A stretch of DNA of 64,000 nucleotides from Rhodeus uyekii (taxonomy: Eukaryota > Chordata > Actinopteri > Cypriniformes > Acheilognathidae). Positions 41,712 through 52,976 of this stretch are shown piece after piece. The stretch's first letter is position 1; each line of letters begins with the position of its first letter. Where the stretch lies: contig JAWRVZ010000055.1 in NCBI GenBank assembly GCA_037043235.1, positions 1,054,001 through 1,118,000 on the forward strand, in the 5' to 3' direction. The position numbers and the translations under genes were made by a program. Under the pieces are notes generated by a model. The model was not told the DNA's origin, made no database searches, and was given only the letters and a program-made list of their open reading frames with translations.

Positions 41712-43061
41712 GATATATAGTATATATTTAACAATTTTCTTATTTGCTTCTGTTTTTAGACCTCCTGTGGGCTAGGGGGAAATCTAAGATACTTAAAAGA
41801 CAAAACTGATGTCATTATGTCCCCTGAGCTATAAAACAAAAACCTTTGAACAATAAAATTTTCCTGTGGGCTGTTTTAGGGATGTGGCACAAAAAAGGGG
41901 AAGTGTGTGTGCGTGTGTGTGTGTGCTTGTGTGTCTGTATGTTGGTTGTGCAGTGGTTGCCCTGTGAGGCAGTCAGGTGAAATAGGTGGGTAATTGAAAG
42001 CTACATCATTACATTCAGCTTTGTCTTCCCTCCTGCTTCTATTTCCCTCACCTTCCCCCTCTAACACTTCTATCTATCTGCCCCATTGTCTACAGTCCAG
42101 TCCCAACACACAAAAAACCTTCCCTCTTTCCTGGCCAGGTTTCTACAACAACTGATCCAACGTCTCAATATGCTGTGAACTCGTTTCCTTCGCTGCTTTT
42201 GTTCTCTGTCCACTTCTTTTACCTTCTGCCCGTCACTATCCACAAACATTTAAAAGCTGCTTTTCTTTGAAACCGCAGTGGTTTTGTGTTTGAGTGTAAT
42301 TTAAATTATAGCAGGATTATGTGTGTCAAAGAGTTGAATTCAAAAATCCCACACTTATGCGCACACTCTCACTCACAAACACTGTTTATTTTGTCCCTTT
42401 CTTCATGTCTTCTCTTATACTGTCTCTCACTCTGGCACCTCTCTCTGCCAAACCTCTCACACATACTTCTTTGTCTGAGCCAAAACAGAGCGGTATTGTG
42501 AATGGTTTAATGAAAGTGGGAGGCTTATTTGCTAAAGAAAGTTCACTTCGGTTGCTAGTCCTGAGCTGAATATACAAAAATTAAACAGATTTCATGCTGG
42601 AGGGTGATATGCTACATAAACAAATGCCTTTATATAGCAGTCGTATGAAGGGCAGAGGTCCAACAACAGTGTTTCAAAACAGATTTTTCATATATGTACA
42701 AAAATAACATGAAAAACAAACGCCATGGGAAAAGATTATTTAATTATCATGGAATAGGGCTAAACTGTCTTGGTTAACCACAGATTAACCTATTGTATCC
42801 CGTTAAAACACTGGCTGTGGTTCACTATAATTCACTATAAAAAACACTGTGACAATCTTTTCATTATTGTGGGATGGCATATTGGTGCCTGTGTGTAAAA
42901 TTTATAACCAAATATTTTATTAAGTAAATTAATGTTAATATAAAAATTTTCTTGAACTACAATAAATTAAAGAAAAAATAAAGTAAAAAAATAAAGTGTA
43001 CCAAACAATCATATGCTAAAGGTCATAAATAAATATAAATACTCCTAATTCACGAGATCAA
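41712..43061. other. Non-coding DNA with GT microsatellite
   Basis: I see no gene. A GT-rich run lies at about 41905-41935. A tandem TTCACTATAA occurs near 42823-42840. Small open frames at 42286-42577 have no motif. Confidence 0.5.
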
Positions 43062-43386
43062 ACTTACAAATGATTCAGGTGTGGGAAATGGTATGCATAT
43101 TTGGCGTGCTGTTTGAGGAGAGGGTTCCAAGCTCAGTATTTAGCCCGAACGAAGAGCACTCCCCCCATATTCCTGGCTGTGATAGGAACAATCAAGTGTG
43201 ATGAGTCGGGTGGAGGGATACCGTAAATTGTCAAGAGGTGTAGGTGAGACGACTATGTCTAAATATAAACACTTCCTCTCATGCTGATAGGATGAGGTGT
43301 AATTGCTGATGACAAGTTGATTACATTGATCCTTTGAACGTGTTCCTAATAAACTTTGTTAATAAAACATAATTCCACAAGTTCAC
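43062..43386 (+). repeat. LTR-like unit of hairpin-array repeat
   Basis: A ~325-base unit with a TATA-like AAATATAAAC at 43260 and a polyadenylation signal TTAATAAAAC at 43359. Its last ~175 bases (43205-43378) recur at 44738-44907 at roughly 80 percent identity. Its first ~90 bases recur at 43387-43475. Promoter and polyadenylation signal in one unit, repeated at both ends, suggest an LTR. Confidence 0.45.
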
Positions 43387-43839
43387 ACTTACAAATGATT
43401 CAGGTGCAGTAAATAGTATGCGTATTTGGCGTGCTGTCCGAGGAGAGGGCTCCGAGCTCGGCATTTAGCCCAAACCCAGAGCATTCCCCCCAAAAGTTGC
43501 AAAAAAGTCAGACAGCCACTGGGAAGATATTGATTACCCCCCAAAAATTGCAAGATTTAAAGCTGAAGGGGGGAAGTTCGCAACTTGGAAAAGGAGTTTG
43601 ATGTTCGTGGTTTCCGGGAAGATGGTGAAAACTGGTGGTTGGCTGTAGAGGGTTTGGGGCACAGAGGAGAGGATTGCTTTGGCATTGGAAAAGGGCTTGT
43701 TGTTCAACTTGTTTGCAATAGAGCAAGTTGGATGAAAACTTGAGTTCCTGGGGGAATATAAAGGAGTACCACTATGAAAGCAGAGGATCGCTTTTCCCGG
43801 AAAACGAAGCTCCCAGTAATCTTGGTTTAGCTGCTGTGG

Positions 43840-44430
43840 GAACATGAAGGCACATCACTGCTAGCTGCGGTGGGACTATTTTTTTTTGGAGGCACATCGT
43901 TGCTGTGACAATGGGGAAATTCAAGAAAACTAAGCTCCTGCGGGAGTGTGACTGCTGCGGCAGTGAAATATGTATTTCCCATTAGAACTGAGCTTCTGCA
44001 GGGGTGTGGAGGTGCATTACTGCTGCAGCAGTGGAAGATAATTTCAGAAAACTGAGCTCCTGCGAGAGTATGACTGCTATGGCAGTGGAATAAATTTCCC
44101 CTTAGAACTGAACTCCTGCAGGAGTGTGGGGTAACATCATTGCTACGTCAATGATTCAGGTGTGCTCGAAGATTTGGTGTTGCAAGGGAGAGAGATGGAG
44201 ATTTTGGGAGCATGGGTTTGAGGGATTGCGATTTTTATTTGTTTTGTTAGATGTTTTGGAAGGTAGAGTGGTGAGCTGAACTGAGCTCATGCGGAGGTGT
44301 GGGGAACATCATTGCTATGGCAATAGAGAGAAGTTCAGAGAAATGAGGTCCTGCAGGAGCATGGAGGTGCATCACTGTTGTGGCAGAGGAGAAATTCAAG
44401 AGAACAGGGCTCCTGTTGGAGCGTCACTGC
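43840..44430 (+). repeat. Hairpin array, copy 1
   Basis: About seven units, each with two short inverted repeats: CTCCTGCAGGAG-like and CACTGCTGCGGCAGTG-like. Examples of the second type lie near 43950, 44027, 44072 and 44310. The unit at 44310 has CATTGC pairing with GCAATA, a partly compensated variant. Units are separated by a 115-base inserted block (about 44161-44275). Confidence 0.65.
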
Positions 44431-44737
44431 CCTCCCGTCACTGGGAGAGCCTGCGACGGCAGACTGACGCTGGAGGAAAGCCTGGTCCTTGTAGGAAGAA
44501 GGCGGCATTGCCTGAGACTCAAGCTTGCTGCTCAACGAGCCTCATTATCCTTTCTCAATGGCAGGAATAATTAAAATGGGCTGAAGTAGAGATGCTTTAT
44601 GCTCCCGTTTGTGTAATAATTCAGAGGGTCTTATCATATCAGCATGGTGTTAGACGGAGGAGAATTGCTCCTGAGACCAGAGGGTTTTGTAGAAAATTCA
44701 TCTGACGTAAGAACTCGATTCCACTGTATTGAAACCG
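44431..44737 (+). other. Non-coding part of hairpin-array repeat
   Basis: No hairpin units and no recognisable coding sequence here. It leads into the second LTR-like piece at 44738. Confidence 0.4.
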
Positions 44738-45404
44738 GAAGGCGGAGCCAAAATGCCAGAAATTGTCAAGCGGTGTTGGTGAGTCAAATATGTCTATATA
44801 TACACGCCTCCTCTCATGCTGATAGGATGAGGTGTAATTGCTGATGAGTTGATTGCGTTGATCCTTTGAAGGTGCTCCTCCTCAACTTTGTTAATAAAAC
44901 CTCATTATACAGTGGAGTTTGGTTATGTCGACGGCCTCAGGGGTTGCAAAAAAGCATCGAGATAACATATAGTGAGATAGTTTAGCGAGATAACCTATAC
45001 CCAATATATCTATTTATTACATGAAGCGATCAGCATGCTTTACAAATGTACATACACTGTATATGTTTGCTAACAACAAAAGGCATATGTGCACCAACTA
45101 ACAGCAGAGATTTACCAGTATACAATAAAAATCACCTTTGATTCTCGATACAAACCTTTAATTATATTCTCCAACATTGCAAACACAAATTCGCTCACAG
45201 CGTAAACAATCATAACATATTCATGAGGTCATCACGCTGTACTAGATTGCATACTTTCTTGCGTTCTGCCAGTCTAATGTGCTTTCTCAACAAATTCAGC
45301 TTCATCCCTTCTTTTAATAACCTTCAATCCGTTCTTCAATTCGCAGCGGCGCTGAGCAGAGTCATGTCAGAACAGCGGGGATGTGTTTGTGTGTGTGCGT
45401 GCCA

Positions 45405-45414
45405 TGCGCGTGTG

Positions 45415-45446
<32 letters not shown>
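45405..45446 (+). repeat. TGCG microsatellite
   Basis: A run of about eight GCGT/TGCG units within the pogo-like element body. It is preceded by a TG run at 45383-45398. Confidence 0.85.
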
Positions 45447-45447
<1 letters not shown>

Positions 45448-45895
45448 ATTGTGTGGCTGTACTAGATTGCATACTTTCTTGCTTTCTGTCTGTCTAACAA
45501 GTTTGCGATTTAGATTTAGCATTTAGTATTAGCGATTTAGATTTGTGCAGTGATTTAATTATTTTTTAGACAAAGAACATTTGACATCCCGTACTGCCAT
45601 TGCATAATCTGCCAGCGGCGGCTTCCCGGACATGCGTGATTCATTTGCACGTGGAGGAGTGAAGATCTGCTCTGCCTGCATCTGGGCGGAAACTGCTGCA
45701 CGAGGACCGCGATCCACGTGCAATGCGAACTCTCAGTCACGAGATAAAAATGTGAAGTGGAGTATGTGTCCCTCGTTTTTGCTCGAGATATTAGGATTCG
45801 GCAACATAACAGAATCAACATAACCCACAAGAAAATACTGAGACAAATAGGGAGTTTGGCGGTTCCACTTCAAAAATGTTGACATAATAGTATTG

Positions 45896-45900
45896 GCGAG
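45896..45900 (+). repeat. 5-bp target-site duplication (left), GCGAG
   Basis: GCGAG directly precedes the LTR at 45901 and recurs at 47230-47234 after the second LTR. Confidence 0.85.
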
Positions 45901-46179
45901 TGTAACGCAGTCTTTGTTCAGGGAGGAAGGAGGCGGGAACCGGCAGACATTTCAAAGACTTTAATATCAAATATAACATAAATACAAAATAAACATAATG
46001 GCACAAAAAAACACACCACAACTCCAGGCCTGGTCCTCTCTCGTCTTCCACCGTCGTCGCGCCTCCTTTTATGTCTCCGCTCCTCCGTGAGACTCGAGAC
46101 ACCAGTGGTTTCGCAGATGACGCTCATTCCCAATCATGCCACGGGCCCTTGTGACGCGACCCCGCCCCCGTTCGCCACA
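45901..46179 (-). repeat. 3' LTR of TRIM-like element
   Basis: The uninterrupted LTR copy of 279 bases. It contains, on the minus strand, ATTAAAGTCTTTGAAATG near its distal end, a likely polyadenylation region. Confidence 0.8.
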
Positions 46180-46758
46180 TACCCCCAACGCCCTTTGCAG
46201 GCCAGGGGGTACTCCCGAGAGTACGCTCTACTCCCCCCCCGCCGATCACGGCGGCCGCGGCACCTGGGGGTAAGGACAGACGAGGTGAGGGAAAAGGAAA
46301 TGGAGGCAAGAGGAGCGACAGAGACGAGAGAGGAAAAAGAAAAGAGAAAAAAATATATTGGTCCGGTTCCCAGACTTCCTCGCGGCGCCATGCGGTGGCA
46401 CCGGACGCTGATCGCTGGACGGCTCTGCGCTCCTCCGCCTCCTGGTGGCCGGCGACAACTCCTCTCGAGGGCAGCCGGCAGCGAATCCCTCGTTTCCTCC
46501 TCCTCCCCAGCATGGTGGACGGCAGCAGGCTTTCGGCGCGCTGGCAAACAGGGTGATTCCTCCGCTCCCTCGCAGACGGCAGCCTCCCACCTCGTCCCAG
46601 GAGCGCGGTCTCTAGCTCACCGTCCTAGTCGATTCTTCCTTGCCCCAGTACTACCGCCTCGGGGAGACACTCGTGGTTTTCACCCTCTCGTACTGCCCGA
46701 CCTCCGCAGCACCGCGAGTCCTCCCAGCAACTAAGGCTCTCTCAACTTTCGGCACCAG
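46180..46758 (-). other. Internal region of TRIM-like element
   Basis: GC-rich, with long open frames on both strands that share no motif with gag, pol or env. I regard these frames as composition-driven. A run of eight Cs and nearby GCGGCCGCGG occur around 46230-46262. Confidence 0.6.
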
Positions 46759-47229
46759 TGTAACGCAGTCTTTGTTCAGGAAGGAAGGAGGCAGGAACCG
46801 GCAGACATTTCAAAGACTTTAACATCAAATAAAACATAAATACAAAATAAACATAATGGTGGCAGTCCCTCGCGAACGACTGTCGCCCACACAAAACACA
46901 GTCCAGGCCTGGTCCTCTCTCGTCTATGGCTTGCTCAGTTGGGGAAACTTAACACTTAAAATTCATCAATTGTATTGATTCACCTGCTCTTTTGGCTTTT
47001 GGGGCTTCTGTTCAGCCAAACAAACTTTGTTTATATTTTTTTTCCTGTAAAGCTGCTTTGAAACAATCTACATTGTAAAAAGCGCTATATAAATAAAGGT
47101 GACTTGACTTGACTTCCACCGTCGTCGCTCCTCCATGAGACACGAGACACCGGTGGCTTCGCAGGTGACGCTCATTCCCAATCACGCCACTGACTCTCAT
47201 GGTCCCTCGCCCCCGCCCTGCTCGCCGCA
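46759..47229 (-). repeat. 5' LTR of TRIM-like element, interrupted by L2
   Basis: Matches the other LTR except that L2 sequence is inserted after CTCTCGTCT at 46925 and the LTR resumes with TCCACCGTCG at about 47115. The first half differs from the other LTR by a ~25-base extra stretch around 46858-46890. Confidence 0.8.
46926..47114 (+). mobile_element. 5'-truncated L2 LINE 3' end
   Basis: About 190 bases of L2 3' UTR, from ATGGCTTGCTCAGTTGGGG to AGCGCTATATAAATAAAGG and the TGACT tail. It is almost identical to the corresponding 3' UTR of LINE B (13076-13265). It is inserted on the plus strand in the TRIM LTR, a typical short target-primed insertion. Confidence 0.85.
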
Positions 47230-47269
47230 GCGAGTTAAACGTGACTCGAGATAAGTGAACTCCACTGTA

Positions 47270-47989
47270 ATATAATTTCATGAATGTGATGGCCAATCAG
47301 AGGCCTATAAGTTAGTCCGAAAGCACTCACCACTCAAAATGACAGAGTTTTTGTTCAGGACTGATTTGTGCATGCTTGGGAATCCTCTCATTATTACAAA
47401 GTGTAGTCACGATATAAATAAGAGATGCAGTGACAGCATCTTTGCTTGATTTAAACTGCAAGTAAAGTGCTTTTTCTTGACCAAAACCTCCAAAGTGTCT
47501 TATTAAAGAAACCATTGCTAGCACTGTAGTCTAAAGCATTCATGAGTTGCATTCATTTTCCAGTGTATAAAAGAAAAAAAAAATTGGCAGGTGAGTCTTG
47601 TTTTTTGTCGATTTGCATTTCGTTTAAGTTTTCTTTGATTATTTTGTCCAGATTTGTTAGCTGCTGTTTATCGTCACCATTTATTTACTTCATAGGTTAC
47701 TTAATGGGGTGAGGTGGACAAGCATAGATTTAACACCATCAAGGTAACACACTGTAATAGCCTGGATGTATGTTAATTTTTTTTTCGAGCTTTACATACA
47801 TGGAGAGAATGATGAAGGCAAATATATACTCATCTCATAAATGTATATATTCTGTTCAGGTTTAAACTATACAGTATATTCACCATATTATTTACATAAA
47901 TTCCATGACGATTTTCTTGTGATAGACGATAGCTGGATCAGCCTAACAGGTTTTAGCATGATTTAAGATTTAAAAAATCTACATTTTTG
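47270..47989. other. Non-coding DNA
   Basis: I see no gene. The minus-strand frame 47524-47327 has no recognisable motif. Confidence 0.5.
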
Positions 47990-47997
47990 GTACCATG
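47990..47997 (+). repeat. 8-bp target-site duplication of hAT element (left)
   Basis: GTACCATG here is repeated at 49217-49224, directly flanking the inverted termini of the hAT element. Confidence 0.9.
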
Positions 47998-48291
47998 CAT
48001 AGGCGGAGTTTGGGGGGGGCTGGGGGGGGCACTGCCCCCCCAGACCAGAGCCAAATAATGCCTGCCTTGTGCTTTGAATATGTTTTTTTGTTATTACAGA
48101 ATTCATATTTTCTCGTTTTATTTGTTTTATCTTATTAGGTCTGTGTATAGAATGAGTAAGATGTGGCTAATTAATTTTTTATTACTGTATTAAATTTTTT
48201 ATTACATTCTCCCGCGATTTGCGAATCTCAAAGTATCGCGGTACGTGAGTGGACGCTCTTCTCGTTCTGTTTTACGCGCTGAATAAACAAA

Positions 48292-48405
48292 ATGGACATT
48301 CGTCGTTTTTTTTATAAATCCACTACTAAAAGTGTCAATCTATCAGAAAAGAAGACAGTGGACATCTACGCATCTCGGAAAAAGAGGCGGCTTCTTCTGC
48401 ATTAG
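48292..48405 (+). pseudogene. hAT transposase N-terminal remnant
   Basis: An ATG at 48292 opens a 37-codon frame starting MDIRRFFYKSTTKS and ending in a basic KKRR cluster. MDIR-FF starts are typical of fish hAT transposases with an N-terminal zinc finger. The stop is followed at once by GTAAGA, so this could be the first coding exon with a donor just past the stop. The rest of the transposase is gone. Confidence 0.5.
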
Positions 48406-48625
48406 GTAAGATATTGTAATGTCTGAAGTAGTTCTATGACAGGTCAAGGGAGGATCTGTTTATTAACTTTAATCGGAACGAAGAAGAACACACTGTAACA
48501 AGCTCACCCGTCTAACACACTTTTTGCCGCACTTCTGAACTCCCCGTGTTAACCCTATCACTGCCGATGCAAAACAAAACAGCAACTACAAAGAGTCTGT
48601 TCTATTCGCTATTCTTTGTATAAAG

Positions 48626-49089
48626 CAGTGGTTCTCAAATAGTGGGGCGCACGTTACCCTGGGGTACATGCTTTTTTTGCCAGGGAGTAGGTTTTCTTGC
48701 ACTGAACAAGAGCAGAAGTTCAGATAATCATCCCCTCATCCTTTGACGTGATCACGCCGGTGTTCATGTGTCACGTGATCAACCACTAAATTCACACGTG
48801 TTTTCACAATATCTGGCACTGAGCCAAAAAAAAAAGACGGGCTCTGAGCTTGTCATTTATCACAACAACTCAGTGTTTTCAACCACATAAGATTTCTTTT
48901 TGGTTTCAACAAGTTGAGCCAACAACTTGGTGACTATTTTGAATTATCTATTATACAGCGCTTTTTGTGACTGCGGAATGTCAGGTGATAAGCATGACGC
49001 GCTACCATGGAAACAATAAGGCGAAAGTTTTTGGGGAAATGTTTACCTCTTCCTAGGGGGGCGTGACAGAAAATAATTGAGAAGCACTG
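48626..49089. mobile_element. hAT-like MITE nested in the hAT element
   Basis: Termini CAGTGGTTCTCAA and TTGAGAAGCACTG are inverted repeats with one mismatch. The 8-bp duplication GTATAAAG flanks both sides (48618-48625 and 49090-49097). This terminal sequence is the Charlie-type hAT signature. The 464-base body has no coding capacity. Confidence 0.9.
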
Positions 49090-49216
49090 GTATAAAGTCA
49101 TTGTTCATTGTAAATGTATTTTATATGTAAAATTAATGATGTATAAATATGATATAAAAAAAACTGAGCTCGTGGTCTGGTGCCCCCCCAAGCACAAAAG
49201 TGAAACTCCGCCTATG

Positions 49217-50755
49217 GTACCATGGTTCTCAGAAAGGATTAATGAGTAGAAATAAACTATTAGAAAACCCTAATCTTGACAAAGTGATTTGGAGATTTTA
49301 GTATTTCCCTTTTAAGCAGACTGAAGCTGTAATTAAATGCCTTTTACCTACTGTACAAACAGCTGCTCGGGGACATTACCAAGATGGCCAGTCATTGAAT
49401 GGACTTGCATTAAAGGGACATTGGTTCCTTAGAAAGTCAGTGAAGTAAAGTATGTATTTAAAGCAAGAATCTTGGCAAAACGGTCTCAGAATTGACCTAT
49501 TTTTACTACATTTCTTCTTATTTTTAGTCCATGAAATCTGTACAAATTGCATTTAGCAGAGTCTACTGATCTTAGATCAACATTGTAGCCCGTGTCTGAT
49601 AAATAATGACAATATTTATTCGGCAAAACCCAGTAAGGTTCCCAGCTGTGTTTCTCAACAGGTGCCCAGACCTGCTGGGTTTTGGACTAGGTCAGGCTGG
49701 AGCACTTATCACATGGGAAAGAGGATGAGAGTGCAGTCAGCAGTGCACCATGTCATACTACAGTCTTTCCACTGTCTTTTGAAAGAAGAACTTTGGAGCT
49801 TTATTTTATGACTGCCACGGAGAGAAATCTTTGGAACTAACTAAAAAGCCTTAAAATGCAAACAAAATAAAATGCCAAAGAATATACCCAGGTCAAAGCT
49901 TTGGTTCAGAGACCTGACAATCAAAAATTGATGCTACTAAAGTCTCTAAGAGCTTTTGAACCATTCATGTGCATCAGTACAGCAGCCATAAAAAGCTTTA
50001 CAAGTTTCATTAATGCATTATGCTTTTTACTGTCCAGACTACATAACTAGTAAAACTAGTCAACCTCAAGCACCGCTCAAGGGATATGATGGGAACAAAA
50101 GGTTACAAATGACTGTTCAAGCAATAAAATCACTCAATATATTGTGCTGCCTTGTAAAAAAACAAAAACAAATAAATGTTGCTCAAGCTTTTTGTTCCAT
50201 CAACAACAACAACATCCATTTACATAATTAATTTCCCTGGGCTCCTCAAAAAATAACTTGCATAATTCCCAAATTTAAAGCATATTAAAGAGATGGTGTT
50301 TACCCACTGGTCCTGGTTATAGAAACAGAGAGCACGATCTTGTAAGAGACTAGTTAGAGTTCAGAGGGAGTATTTAATGTCATAATTTACTTACGATAGA
50401 GAGTTGCACCCCTGCAGCTGCTCGCTTAGGAGACTTCACGTCTCCTGCTGAGCTTCAGCCCCAGGGAGAGAGAGACAGAGTGGGACAGTTTAGCCATAAT
50501 GGCCATGAGTCAGTATCTCTCTAAAAATGCTGTGAGTCAACCTCTCCTTTGAAACAGATAGCCTGTATAAGTTTATATTTGTGGACATGTCCCAAAATGC
50601 TATTGGGTGAGGTTTTTTTTTCAGCTAATATTTTGGAAACTTGCAACTGTATACACTACTGTTCAAAAACATGGATTTAAAACTAGGATTTCTTTGTATT
50701 TAATAAAAGTCTCTTATGGATGCATTTATTTGATAAAAATAATCAAAAAATATCA

Positions 50756-50799
<44 letters not shown>

Positions 50800-52976
50800 G
50801 GAGAGAGAGAGAGGAAACCATCTAGTTTTAATCTATTTTTTTTTCAGGATTCTTTGATGACTGAATTTTTTCAAAAGAACAACATTTATCTGAAATAGAA
50901 ATCTTTTGTAACTTTTGCGTTTTCAATTTAATGCATCCTTGCTGAACAAATATTAATGTCATTAAATAGTAAAACTTTTAAAAACTTTTTAGTATAAAAA
51001 TTTAAATCTTACTGACCTCTTTATATGGCACTGTAATTCAAAATCACAACTTAATTTAATTAAACCTTACAATTTATATATGTATATATATATAGTTGTT
51101 GTTTTTTACACAATGATGCATGTCTGCACTACAGTTGACAAATAATTACTGGGTGCACCTTTAACTTGATCCAAATGTAAATTAAGCTGTAAGGGATGAA
51201 AGTACAGTCCATTCAGTGTGCCATAGTGTTGCATACCTAGATTGTTTATCCAGTGAAAGACTAACACATAAAAAAAAAACATGTAGAACACAACAGTAGA
51301 ACATATCGAACAGAATGTGTGTGCCCATCGCTCACAGCCTTGTTATGGTTTTTATTGAATTCTAATGAATGATTTAAGCTCGTTTTAGTTCACATTCTCA
51401 AAGATGCTGTCCCTCTTTAAGGTTACTGTAGTTTTAATCCTGGAAATCCCTCTGTATTTGGAGTAGGTACACACAGATGGAGCAGAAATGCATTTACCCC
51501 CTCAGTGAGTATATTAACCCCTCAGTACAGCAGGTTTAGTGAATGTCAGAGCTAGAACTCTGAGGCTGGATGCTTTTCCCTCTGCGCTGTCTGTCTGAAT
51601 TTATGGACTCTATTCATTTCCTCTGCCGGAATTCCTTCACACAGGAAATGAATCATGGATTCTGACATATAGTCATAGGAGGGTTTCTCCAATAAGAGCA
51701 GCTTTGTGTGATAAATGGAGGAGTGATTTCCCCACACAATCCATTGCATTCTCTATGTCACTGTGGGTCCGACACACTGTGACACTGACTAGCACTGGAT
51801 GGCTTTTATACAGGCAAAATGTTGAATCTTTTGCCTGCATTTTGATAGTAAGGCTGTTTGTAACAAGATTAAAAATCTATTTAACTTCATTATTATAGGA
51901 ACTCATTCTCCAACAATTCAAAACTTAATGCAAACTTCTATCTGCATTTTTTGTCTATTCTGTCTTTTTTCAAAGTTTGCCAGCTGTCTCACTTCTTCTC
52001 ACTCTCCTCCTCATGATCCTTCCCCGTCTCCTGTCGCGTTCCTTTAATCACAAATGGCAGGTTATTGATTTGTGGCTGGAGCATTTTTCAGAAAATAGCA
52101 CCTGACTGAAAGTGCATCCATGACCAAAACATCATTCTTTTTACAGAAACATAGTGTGTGTATGCGTGCGTGTGTCAGCTAAGTGCAAGAATTTTCTCCT
52201 TTTTTGATGCATTTCTCAGGTTGGGGCAAGGTTGAGGAATCAGACCTTCCCTGACTATAAAAAAGGAAACGCACAATCGTGTTTAATTAGCTGCCCATCA
52301 TAGCGGCTGTGGGTTCTAAGACTGGATGGATTGGCCATTAGAGCTGAAAGGAGGAGAAAGAGGCCAGCAAGGTAAGCTGTCTGGGGCCTGACGGCTGGAG
52401 ACATGGCAGGGAGAGAGAGCACGTTTGCCCAGTCAGTCTAAAATCTATGCTATTGCTACACACACACAGATAATTTTATAGGTAGTGGGGGTAGATCTCG
52501 TGGAATTAACAAAGTAGACATCAGCCTATCATCTGTCCTCACTATGAAATTTGTCACTTAATTGATGTACAGAGCAGCCAGTCTGATACAATCAGTCACT
52601 GTGCAAGCGCATGCATACAATGGCGCCAAGTGTTTTAAAACTCTAACAAGTTAGCGAGATAGCCTCCAATGAATTTCTTTTAAACTTAAGAAAAGGTTTA
52701 AAGATGAGTGGGGGAGCTGGGCAAAGTAAGATATTCAAAAACAAATCGCTTCTGTATGGAGTGGGAGGTAAACTTCTTTTTTCAACTGTAATTTTCGAAG
52801 TGCGTTTGACTCATCTGCCAGCTTGTCATCGCTATAGCGAAGAAGAGAAATGTGGAGCAGCATTTCAAAAAACTATAACACTGACTTCCCTACGAAAAGT
52901 GAACCGAAAAGAAGAAGGGTGAAGGAACTAAAATCTCAGATGTCCGGACAGTAGTAATCTTGCACAAACTCCAAAA
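49217..52976. other. Non-coding DNA with AT microsatellite
   Basis: The first eight bases are the right duplication of the hAT element. An AT dinucleotide run lies at 50759-50796. Segments around 49640-49830, 50400-50560, 51400-51800 and 52200-52420 are balanced in composition. Near 52254 there is a TATA-like CTATAAAAAAGG, and at 52368-52377 a good splice donor CAAGGTAAGC, which might be a promoter and first exon. No supporting reading frame exists. Confidence 0.4.

Larger units (their letters stand above)
43062..44907 (+). repeat. Unclassified hairpin-array repeat, copy 1
   Basis: A GC-richer repeat that shares several blocks with 55625-58500: CTTACAAATGATTCAGGTG at the start, TTGCAATAGAGCAAGTTGGA, GAATATAAAGGAGTACCACT, arrays of short hairpins, and a block with AGGGAGAGAGATGGAGATTT. 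It begins with two tandem copies of a ~325-base unit start (43062 and 43387) and ends with a partial copy of the same unit (44738-44907). No coding frame stays open across the arrays. It may be a non-autonomous LTR-type element, or a DNA transposon with repeated subterminal motifs; I cannot place it. Confidence 0.6.
45901..47229 (-). mobile_element. Non-autonomous LTR retrotransposon (TRIM-like), gypsy type
   Basis: Two LTRs of about 280 bases (45901-46179, and 46759-47229 without the L2 insert) begin TGTAACGCAG and end CA, with a GCGAG duplication on both sides. On the minus strand the 46759-47229 LTR is the 5' one. It is followed after one base by TGGTGCCGAAAG, the start of a gypsy-type primer site that then breaks off. 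The 46179 end is preceded by a G-rich purine tract. The internal part of ~580 bases encodes no gag or pol. It must have been mobilised in trans, or it suffered an internal deletion beginning inside the primer site. Confidence 0.85.
44910..47267. mobile_element. Pogo/Tigger-like DNA transposon, non-autonomous
   Basis: Inverted termini CAGTGGAGTTTGGTTATGTC (44910) and, on the other strand, CAGTGGAGTTCACTTATCTC (from 47267) are flanked on both sides by TA (44908-44909 and 47268-47269), the duplication made by Tc1/mariner-pogo transposases. Excluding the LTR element inserted at 45901-47229, the body is only about 1.0 kb and has no transposase. It is inserted beside the polyadenylation signal of the LTR-like unit of the hairpin repeat. 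A fragment of a relative lies at 35655. Confidence 0.8.
47998..49216. mobile_element. hAT DNA transposon, internally deleted, with nested hAT MITE
   Basis: Perfect 14-bp inverted termini CATAGGCGGAGTTT and AAACTCCGCCTATG with an 8-bp duplication GTACCATG identify a hAT-superfamily insertion of 1219 bases. Next to the left end lies a G-rich then C-rich tract (48007-48041). Only the first few codons of a transposase-like frame remain, so it is non-autonomous. A second hAT-like MITE is inserted at 48626-49089. Confidence 0.9.

Noticed and set aside
46134..46590. Several overlapping open frames of 110-140 codons
   Set aside because: They lie in the GC-rich interior of a TRIM-like element on both strands, with low-complexity products and no motif.
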